The position numbers and the translations under genes are program-made. The notes beneath the pieces were generated by a model that did no database searches, had not been told where the DNA came from, and was given only the letters and a program-made list of their open reading frames with translations. A stretch of DNA of 64,000 nt from Streptomyces sp. CG 926 (GTDB lineage Bacteria; Actinomycetota; Actinomycetes; Streptomycetales; Streptomycetaceae), in the NCBI RefSeq assembly GCF_003148825.1, contig NZ_QGGZ01000010.1, positions 62,001-126,000 of the forward strand, read 5' to 3'. Shown here in pieces: positions 58,489-64,000 of the stretch (position 1 is its first letter; every line of letters begins with the position of its first letter).

Positions 58489-58770
58489 GGCGGCTCCTCG
58501 TCGGTGGCCCCGGTGGGGCCCGGCGATCTCGGTCCCTGCAATTCTTGGCTCCGGAGCTGTGCCGCGACCTCCTCCGCGAGGACGAAGCGGGCATCAACCT
58601 CCAGACCGAGAAGCACCTTGACAGGCCATTACATTTGTCACACCACCTGCCCGGCCGCGCCGCCCGCTCCGGAGCGACTCCTCCTGGCCCGCACACCCCC
58701 TGATCAGGGGAATGTGACTCCGCCCACGCTCCCTTGACCGGGGAAGGAAGGGCTACCTAACTTCGAAGGT

Positions 58771-59055
58771 ATGGCCCCCCACGAACCCACTCCTCCCTGC
58801 GACGCCACCGGTGCTTCCGACGCGTCCGAGCTGGTCGATTTCGCCGTCGACCTCACCTCGCAGGAGGTGCTCCGGCGCGCTCAGGTGATGGCGGCCCTCG
58901 GCCCCGACTGGGATCCGCTGGAGGTGCTCCTCGGCGAGGAAGCCGCGTACGACCTGCTCTATTCCGGGCTCGACGCCGAGCAGCAGCGCCTCTACGACGA
59001 CCTGGTCGCGGCCGGTGTGCTGCCTTCGCGCGGAGACGGCAGTGCTGCCGCTTGA
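58771..59055 (+). CDS. Small acidic conserved hypothetical protein
   Basis: This encodes 94 residues. TAACTT ends 7 nt before ATG 58771, so it is likely leaderless. The protein is acidic, mainly helical, with VDFAVDLTSQEVLRRAQVMA then LGPDWDPLEVLLGEEAAYDL and SGLDAEQQRLYDDLVAAGVL. It has no Cys in the core and no membrane helix. The EAAYDLLYSGLDAEQQRLY segment is likely a conserved core. Co-transcribed with and overlapping the zinc-ribbon gene by 14 bp. I recognise it only as a Streptomyces-type hypothetical (DUF6400-like; not certain). Confidence 0.7.
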   Translation: MAPHEPTPPCDATGASDASELVDFAVDLTSQEVLRRAQVMAALGPDWDPLEVLLGEEAAYDLLYSGLDAEQQRLYDDLVAAGVLPSRGDGSAAA

Positions 59056-59299
59056 CCCGCAGGCCGACCCCGGGCGCCGTGCCTGGGTGGCCTGCCCGAA
59101 GTGTGCGGACGCGCGCGGCTGCGAGCCCTGCGAGCAGCGGCGGACGTGCTCCACGCACTGGCGCTACCTGCTGACCAACACCGGCAGCATGCTCCACCTC
59201 CAGTGCCCCGGGTGCACGCACGTCTGGGTGCACGAGAGCGGCTTCGGGGCCACCCGTTCCCTGTGGGACCGCGTCACGGGCGCCGGGCCCGGCTTCTGA
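59042..59299 (+). CDS. Small Cys-rich zinc-ribbon-like protein
   Basis: This encodes 85 residues from GTG 59042, whose GGAG site (6 nt upstream) lies inside the preceding gene. There are three CxxC pairs and an extra Cys: CPKC, CEPC, one in RTCSTHW and CPGC close to HVWVHESG. The spacing suggests one or two zinc ribbons; the last pair with H-x-W-x-H could complete a C2H2-like site. Together with its overlapping partner it may form a small complex. Function unknown. Confidence 0.7.
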   Translation: MLPLDPQADPGRRAWVACPKCADARGCEPCEQRRTCSTHWRYLLTNTGSMLHLQCPGCTHVWVHESGFGATRSLWDRVTGAGPGF

Positions 59300-59323
59300 C
59301 GGTGCCGCCGGGGCTCACGGGGC

Positions 59324-60130
59324 TCAGGTGGCGGTCCAGCCTCCGTCCAGGGGGATCGAGGCACCCGTGATGTAGCCGGTGTGCGGGCCGCAGAGCCACA
59401 GAACGGCCGCGGCGACCTCCGCCGGTTCGATCAGCCGCTTGATCACGGAGCGCCTCAGCAGCACGTCGGACACCACCTGCCCGGTGTCGATGCCGTGGGC
59501 GGCGGCCTGGGCCTCGATCTGCCGCTCGACCAGTGGTGTGCGGACGTAGCCCGGGTTCACGCAGTTGCTGGTGACGCCGTGCGGGGCGCCTTCGACGGCC
59601 GCGACCTTGCTCAGCCCGTCCAAGGCGTGCTTCGCGGTCACGTATCCGGCCTTGAACGCGCTGGCGCGCAGCCCGTGCGCGCTGGAGATGTTGACGATGC
59701 GGCCCCAGCCGCGTGCGCGCATGTGCGGCACGGTCCGGCGGATCAGCAGGAACGGGGCGTGCACCATCACGCGCTGCATGAGGGCGAAGCGGTCCGGCGG
59801 GAACTCGGTCAGCGGGGCGACGTGCTGCAGGCCGGCGTTGTTGACCAGGATGTCGATGTCGGCCGGCAGCTCCTCGACGCTCTCGGCGCGGGCCAGGTCC
59901 ACCACGTGCGCCCGCCCACCGATCGTCTCGGCGACGGCCTTCGCCGCGGCGGCGTCGATGTCCACGACGTGTACGTGGGCCCCGGCCGCGGCGAGGGCCG
60001 AGGCGCAGGCCCGCCCGATGCCACCGCCGGCCCCGGTCACGAGGGCGGTGCGACCCGCCAGGTCGATGCCCGCGGCGGCGGCTGTCGCATGCGGCGCGGG
60101 AGGGGGCACGGGAAGGTATCCGCTCGTCAT
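59324..60130 (-). CDS. 3-hydroxybutyrate dehydrogenase (SDR)
   Basis: This encodes 268 residues. SDR motifs are TGAGGGIG (32-39), VNNAGLQHVAPLTEFP and SSAHGLRASAFKAGYVTAKH with Y-x3-K, and a C-terminal VAAAVLWLCG. The segments NNAGLQHV, then EFPPDRF, SAHGLRAS and NPGYVRTPLVERQI are the same ones that define bacterial 3-hydroxybutyrate dehydrogenases, which oxidise (R)-3-hydroxybutyrate to acetoacetate with NAD. The cofactor-selecting Asp in VVDID supports NAD. Likely used in polyhydroxybutyrate or ketone-body catabolism. Confidence 0.9.
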   Translation of the reverse strand: MTSGYLPVPPPAPHATAAAAGIDLAGRTALVTGAGGGIGRACASALAAAGAHVHVVDIDAAAAKAVAETIGGRAHVVDLARAESVEELPADIDILVNNAGLQHVAPLTEFPPDRFALMQRVMVHAPFLLIRRTVPHMRARGWGRIVNISSAHGLRASAFKAGYVTAKHALDGLSKVAAVEGAPHGVTSNCVNPGYVRTPLVERQIEAQAAAHGIDTGQVVSDVLLRRSVIKRLIEPAEVAAAVLWLCGPHTGYITGASIPLDGGWTAT

Positions 60131-60252
60131 GCCCGGAATCATCCGGGACACCCGTGGGTCGCTCCCATGTGCGCGGCCGCCACAGTCGGGCCGCGGGGTG
60201 TGTCGGCGGTCGCCAGGAGACGGCCCACCCCGCCCACGCCCCGGGGAGCGTT

Positions 60253-60951
60253 CTACGCCGGACCGAGCAGGTCCAGGAGCGGGGCCAGTGCGGCGGGCCG
60301 CCGGTCGACCGGGAGGTGGTCGACGAAGTGTACCGGGCAGCCGAGCGCCCGCGCGCCGCCGTCGGCCTCACGGCTGTCGCCGACCATCAGCACTTCGGCC
60401 GGGGCCGGGCCCAGCCGGTCGCAGGCGGCCTGGAAGATCACCGGATCGGGCTTCTGGACGCCCAGCTCGAAGGAGAGCACGTAGGCGTCGACCAGTTCGT
60501 CGAGCCCGTGCGCGCGGAAGATGGGCCGCAGGTCCCATCCGATGTTGCTGACCACGGCCACCGGGATCCCCCGGCGGCGCAGTGCGCGCAGGGTGGGTTC
60601 GGTGTCCGGGTAGGGGCGCCAGGCGGCCGGGGTCATGTGGCGGTCGTAGAGCGCCCGCACCAGCTCCGGGTCCGTGACACCGGCGGCGTCGATCAGACCG
60701 CAGTATGCGGCCCGGTGTTGCTCGGCGCTGATGTCGCGCCCGTCCCACAGGGTTTCGAGGTGGGCCGGCATGTGCTGGGGCGACAGCCCGCCGGGCAGCG
60801 CCCCGTACTCGGTCAGCCGCCGCACCGTCCCGCCGAACTCCTCCTCGGCCGACGGGATGCCGGTCTCCGCGAGGGCGGCGGCGAGCCACTCCTGCGTCGA
60901 CTCGACGCGCAACAGTGTGCCGGAGAAGTCGAACATCACTCCTTTGATCAT
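60253..60951 (-). CDS. HAD-superfamily hydrolase-like protein, second Asp replaced
   Basis: This encodes 232 residues. The HAD core shows FDFSGTLL (D8-F-S10, motif I), VVSNIGWDL (motif II, Ser/Asn), K in GVQKPDPVIF (motif III) and MVGDSREADGGARALG (motif IV). In motif I the general acid/base Asp is Ser10. Classical phosphatases of this fold need it, so dehalogenase- or other non-phosphatase chemistry, or altered activity, is possible. TACGAT lies 6 nt before ATG 60951, so the message is likely leaderless. Confidence 0.88.
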   Translation of the reverse strand: MIKGVMFDFSGTLLRVESTQEWLAAALAETGIPSAEEEFGGTVRRLTEYGALPGGLSPQHMPAHLETLWDGRDISAEQHRAAYCGLIDAAGVTDPELVRALYDRHMTPAAWRPYPDTEPTLRALRRRGIPVAVVSNIGWDLRPIFRAHGLDELVDAYVLSFELGVQKPDPVIFQAACDRLGPAPAEVLMVGDSREADGGARALGCPVHFVDHLPVDRRPAALAPLLDLLGPA

Positions 60952-61036
60952 GTGGTGATCGTAGTCCGGTGCGCGCCGCCGCCGAGCGGGTACGGGCACC
61001 TCGGTCGGACGGCCGACCGTGGCGCCCGGGGCGGGG

Positions 61037-62494
61037 TCAGGTGGACGGGTGCAGCCGCGACGGGACGGGGCCGGCCGGTGGGTTATGCGGGCTCCCGTCG
61101 ATGGCGGCCAGGGCGCTGCCCGCCAGCCAGGTACGCCAGTCGACGTTCCAGTCCCCGAAGCCGTTGTCGAAGGGGGCCATCTTCTCTCCGCCGCTGTTGA
61201 CCACCTCCACGATGTCTCCTTCGCGGACGGTGTCGAAGAACCAGGCGGCCTCCTCGGTGCTCATGCCCGTGCAACCGTGGCTGACGTTCTCCTCGCCCTG
61301 CGCCTCGACCGACCACGGCGCGGCGTGGATGTACTCGCCGCTCCAGGTCACCCGGGTCGCGTAGGAGACGGGCAGGTCGTAGAACTCGCTGGTGCCGCGC
61401 CTGATGCCGACGGTGTCACCGCGCATGCGGACCTTGGGCTCCTTGCGCAGCACGACCTTGATGCCGCTGCGGGTCCTGAAGCCCTCCTTGCCGGTGGTGA
61501 CCGGGATGGTCCTGATGACCCGTCCGTTGCGGCGTACGGTCATCCGGTGGGTGGCGGAGTCGGTGACGGCCTCGATCCGGTCCGCGATGGTGAACTGCAC
61601 GGCGTCGGAGGGGCCGCCGTAGTCGTGGTCCCCGACCTCGACCCCGTCGAGACCGCTGCGCACGCGCACGACGGTATGGGCGGGCCAGTACGTACGCGGC
61701 CGGAAGTGCAGGGTCGATTCGTCGACCCAGTGCCACGCGCCCTCGACATGGGGTTCCGAGGTCACCTGCAGGCCCCGCTCCAGTCGGGCGCGTGCCGGGA
61801 GGTCGTCGGCGGGCACCGGGCGGCTGAGGCTCGCCGTCACGATCTCCCCCGCCCCGTACGTGCCGGGGCCCGGCCCGAACTCGACGGTGAGCCTGCCCCC
61901 GTCCGCGGGGGGCGCGGTCCGGAACGCCATGGTCACGCCGACCGCGGTGCCGTCCGGGTCCAGGGCGCCGACCTGCACGGTGTAGGTCTCCCCCGCCCGC
62001 AGCGGCTCGCTGTTCAGCCAGCGCTCGCTGTGCGGGGCGAGTTCGCCGGCGAGGTGACGGCCGTGACCGTCGCGCACCGTCACGTCCGTGAGCCGGCCCG
62101 GTTCGGCCAGGGCGATCTGGAGCGGCCCGCCGGAGTCCGTCGGGAGGACGTCGGTCCGGGCGCTGCGTGCCGTGTCACCGAGGGCGGGCTCCTTCACCAC
62201 GGATCCCGTCCCGCGGGCGGTGGCCCGTACCCGTTGTTCCTGCCAGCCGCTGCACAGGCCGGGCCGGAACATGCGCACCGCGCACGGCCCGTCACCGGAC
62301 CCGCGGCCCTCGTCCAGCACCCTCCCGACCAGCAGGGTGACCGCGGCTTCGCGCGGCGGGCCCGCGAGGGCCCCCTCCGCGGTGTCCGCGTCGGGCGCGC
62401 GACCCGGCGCGGCGGCGACGACCAGCATGGCCCCCGTCACCGCGGCCACGGCGCCCCACGTCTTGGTCGGTTGTCTCCGTCGCATTCGTGACAT
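61037..62494 (-). CDS. L,D-transpeptidase (YkuD domain) with Ig-like repeats
   Basis: This encodes 485 residues. An N-terminal signal/anchor (TKTWGAVAAVTGAMLVVAAA) is followed by two Ig-like modules (~125-300). The YkuD catalytic domain holds H390 (YIHAAPW) and SHGCTG with Cys408. The common form is SHGC(V/I)R; SHGCT is a known actinobacterial variant. It crosslinks peptidoglycan stems in the envelope (3-3 crosslinks) and gives resistance to some beta-lactams in relatives. There is no lipobox, so it is membrane-anchored or secreted rather than a lipoprotein. Confidence 0.92.
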   Translation of the reverse strand: MSRMRRRQPTKTWGAVAAVTGAMLVVAAAPGRAPDADTAEGALAGPPREAAVTLLVGRVLDEGRGSGDGPCAVRMFRPGLCSGWQEQRVRATARGTGSVVKEPALGDTARSARTDVLPTDSGGPLQIALAEPGRLTDVTVRDGHGRHLAGELAPHSERWLNSEPLRAGETYTVQVGALDPDGTAVGVTMAFRTAPPADGGRLTVEFGPGPGTYGAGEIVTASLSRPVPADDLPARARLERGLQVTSEPHVEGAWHWVDESTLHFRPRTYWPAHTVVRVRSGLDGVEVGDHDYGGPSDAVQFTIADRIEAVTDSATHRMTVRRNGRVIRTIPVTTGKEGFRTRSGIKVVLRKEPKVRMRGDTVGIRRGTSEFYDLPVSYATRVTWSGEYIHAAPWSVEAQGEENVSHGCTGMSTEEAAWFFDTVREGDIVEVVNSGGEKMAPFDNGFGDWNVDWRTWLAGSALAAIDGSPHNPPAGPVPSRLHPST

Positions 62495-62667
62495 AGCCGT
62501 ATCAAAGCGATGTGGCACCAAAATGATGATCACTCCCTCGGCGCTGCGGCCGAACGGGCACCGAAGAGAACTCGGACGGAGCACCGAAGCCGCCCCCGGC
62601 GAGCGGGGAACGGCCGCGGGCCCGAAACTCGGATGCCCTCGCCCGAGCCGCCCGCGACAATGCGGCC

Positions 62668-63186
62668 ATGGCTATCGCTTTCACCGTCCGCCCGGCACGG
62701 CCCACCGAAGCGGCCGTCCTCCAGGACATCGAGAGGGCCGCCGGGCGCTGCTTCCGGGACATCGGCATGCCGGAGATCGCCGACGACGAGCCGCCGACCC
62801 TCGACGAGCTCGCCGCCCACCGACGGGCCGGGCGGGCCTGGGTGTCGGTCGGGGCGGCAGACGTCCCGGTCGCCTATTTGATCGCCGAGCGCGTCGAGGG
62901 GAATCTGCACGTCGAGCAGGTGTCCGTGCACCCGGACCACGCGCGTCGCGGGCTCGGCCGGGGGTTGCTGGAGCACCTGGCCGAGTTCGCCCGGCGTGCG
63001 GGCGTGCCCGCCCTGACCCTGACCACCTTCACCGAGGTCCCGTGGAACGCCCCGTACTACGCGCGCTGCGGGTTCCGGCAGTTGGACGAAGCGGAGCTCA
63101 CCCCGGGCCTCCGGAAGATCCGCGAGCGCGAGGCGGCGCACGGTCTGGACCGGTGGCCCCGCGTCTGCATGCGGCGGGACCTGTGA
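62668..63186 (+). CDS. GNAT-family N-acetyltransferase
   Basis: This encodes 172 residues. GNAT layout: the N-terminal FTVRPARPTEAAVLQDIERA strand and helix, then HVEQVSVHPDHARRGLGRGL with the acetyl-CoA-binding Q/R-x-x-G-x-G/A part (RRGLGRGL), then the ALTLTTFTEVPWNAPYYAR turn (Asn at the expected place), and CGFR. It acetylates an amine of unknown identity. Separate from the next acetyltransferase (60 bp gap). Confidence 0.92.
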   Translation: MAIAFTVRPARPTEAAVLQDIERAAGRCFRDIGMPEIADDEPPTLDELAAHRRAGRAWVSVGAADVPVAYLIAERVEGNLHVEQVSVHPDHARRGLGRGLLEHLAEFARRAGVPALTLTTFTEVPWNAPYYARCGFRQLDEAELTPGLRKIREREAAHGLDRWPRVCMRRDL

Positions 63187-63245
63187 CGGCACCTCGGGCC
63201 GACCACCTGATCGATACCACTGAACGATGCGAAGAGGCATGCACG

Positions 63246-63794
63246 ATGTTCGAAGGACGATTGGTAAGACTGCGTGCGCTGCGCGTCGAGGACGCGGAGC
63301 ATCACCTTCGGTGGCGCAACGATCCGGAGGTGGTCCGCTGGGCCACGGCCGGTGATCCGTGTTTCGGCCCGGTCACGGCCGAGGCGGTCGGGCTCGGCTT
63401 CGACAGCATGCTGCGCCTGATGCCTCGGGAGTCGGCCGTGTTCACGGTCGAGGACCTGACGGACGGCCGGGTGATCGGCATGGTCGACTACCGGGACCTG
63501 GACCCCTACGCCGGAGTGGCCACACTCGGAGTCACCATCGGTGAAAAGGAGTTGTGGGGTCGCGGCCACGGCAGCGACGCGCTACGGCTGCTCGTGGACC
63601 ACCTGTTCGGCGCCTACGGCCTGAGCCGCCTGGAACTGGACACCTGGAGCGGCAACGAACGCGCCGTGCGTGCCTTCGGCCGGTTGGGCTTCCGCGAGGA
63701 AGGCCGCCGCCGGTCGGCCGTGCTGATGGAGGGCGAGCGCTACGACAGCGTGCTCTTCGGAATGCTGCGCGAGGAGTGGGCGAATTCCGCGTGA
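63246..63794 (+). CDS. GNAT-family (RimJ/RimL-like) N-acetyltransferase
   Basis: This encodes 182 residues. The RimJ/RimL type starts with VRLRALRVEDAEHHLRWRND, followed by the beta-strand-4 block ATLGVTIGEKELWGRGHGSD with the acetyl-CoA pyrophosphate loop W-G-R-G-H-G, then LDTWSGNERAVRAFGRLGFR with N and the conserved YEK-like end. Such enzymes acetylate ribosomal proteins, antibiotics or small amines. Ribosome site is a loose GAAGAGG. Confidence 0.92.
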   Translation: MFEGRLVRLRALRVEDAEHHLRWRNDPEVVRWATAGDPCFGPVTAEAVGLGFDSMLRLMPRESAVFTVEDLTDGRVIGMVDYRDLDPYAGVATLGVTIGEKELWGRGHGSDALRLLVDHLFGAYGLSRLELDTWSGNERAVRAFGRLGFREEGRRRSAVLMEGERYDSVLFGMLREEWANSA

Positions 63795-63868
63795 CGCGGT
63801 GGACGGCCCTTCTTCGCCGAGCGCGAACCGGCATCGCGGGGGTGCACACGATGTGCTGAGGTGGCCTG

Positions 63869-64000
63869 ATGGATCTTCTTGTACTGGGCGGGACCGCATG
63901 GCTGGGGCGTGAGATCACGCGGCAGGCGCTGGAGCGGGGGCACACGGTGACCTGCCTCGCACGCGGCGAGAGCGGCGCCGTCGCGCCCGGCGCGCGGCTG
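63869..64000 (+). CDS. Rossmann-fold NAD-dependent epimerase/reductase, N-terminal fragment
   Basis: ATG 63869 begins MDLLVLGGTAWLGREITRQA, then ALERGHTVTCLARGES, up to the window edge (44 residues). The GGTAWLG dinucleotide loop and the R residue after strand 2 are typical of NAD(P)-binding epimerase-like proteins common in Streptomyces. Catalytic residues and the end lie outside. Confidence 0.85.
   Translation, partial: MDLLVLGGTAWLGREITRQALERGHTVTCLARGESGAVAPGARL

Overview
The window is very GC-rich DNA with the codon use, short ribosome sites, frequent leaderless starts (TANNNT hexamer 6-7 nt before the start codon) and protein families of a Streptomyces or very close actinomycete chromosome. 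It carries about 66 protein genes. I found no rRNA, tRNA, CRISPR array, insertion sequence or prophage, and most genes look like ordinary chromosomal accessory and housekeeping functions. LAYOUT. 1-13 kb: a clipped GNAT gene, a small secreted Cys-repeat protein, a Pro-rich membrane protein divergent from a degenerate Nudix protein, a TetR/SDR pair with a perfect palindromic operator, a Tat-exported PHP (CehA/McbA-type) phosphoesterase with a propeller tail, an MBL hydrolase, a free-standing alanyl-tRNA-synthetase-like catalytic domain preceded by an Ala-ending leader ORF, CutA, a ClC channel, a RibD/DHFR-fold reductase and an HPP membrane protein. 13-21 kb: a co-directional run of P450, SnoaL-like protein, large ATPase regulator, MFS exporter, SRPBCC protein and carotenoid-cleavage oxygenase. 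It resembles a small specialised-metabolite or aromatic-conversion module. 21-30 kb: an MDR oxidoreductase, a CGNR regulator divergent from an UlaG-like hydrolase, a secreted Lys/Ala-Pro protein, DoxX, then a lipid/membrane module (PAP2-diacylglycerol-kinase fusion, BrkB-like protein, PAP2). 30-45 kb: SMI1/KNR4, a MurG paralogue, an alpha/beta hydrolase, a TetR-controlled SnoaL/NmrA pair with two operators, a LysR/PLP-decarboxylase pair, a SHOCT and DUF1269-like pair, a GAP-family membrane protein, a second BrkB/YhjD protein coupled to a 17-codon upstream ORF, DUF2252 and an MFS exporter. 45-57 kb: helR with a rifamycin-associated element, then a divergently organised block (GT87, membrane molybdoenzyme, GT2, DUF2064, methyltransferase, OmpR/histidine kinase, NmrA, epimerase). 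Three promoter regions of this block share an 18-bp motif at matching distances from the starts. 57-64 kb: an S12 serine hydrolase, a small zinc-ribbon pair, 3-hydroxybutyrate dehydrogenase, a HAD protein, an L,D-transpeptidase, two GNATs and the start of a Rossmann epimerase. MOST INTERESTING. (1) The shared promoter motif suggests that the two-component system controls an envelope-glycan/molybdoenzyme regulon. (2) The truncated AlaRS homologue lies behind a leaderless ORF ending in three Ala codons and followed by hairpins, an arrangement that would suit attenuation. (3) Helically phased GACAG repeats lie between the ATPase regulator and its MFS neighbour. All functions are read from the sequence and from family knowledge; no database search was run.
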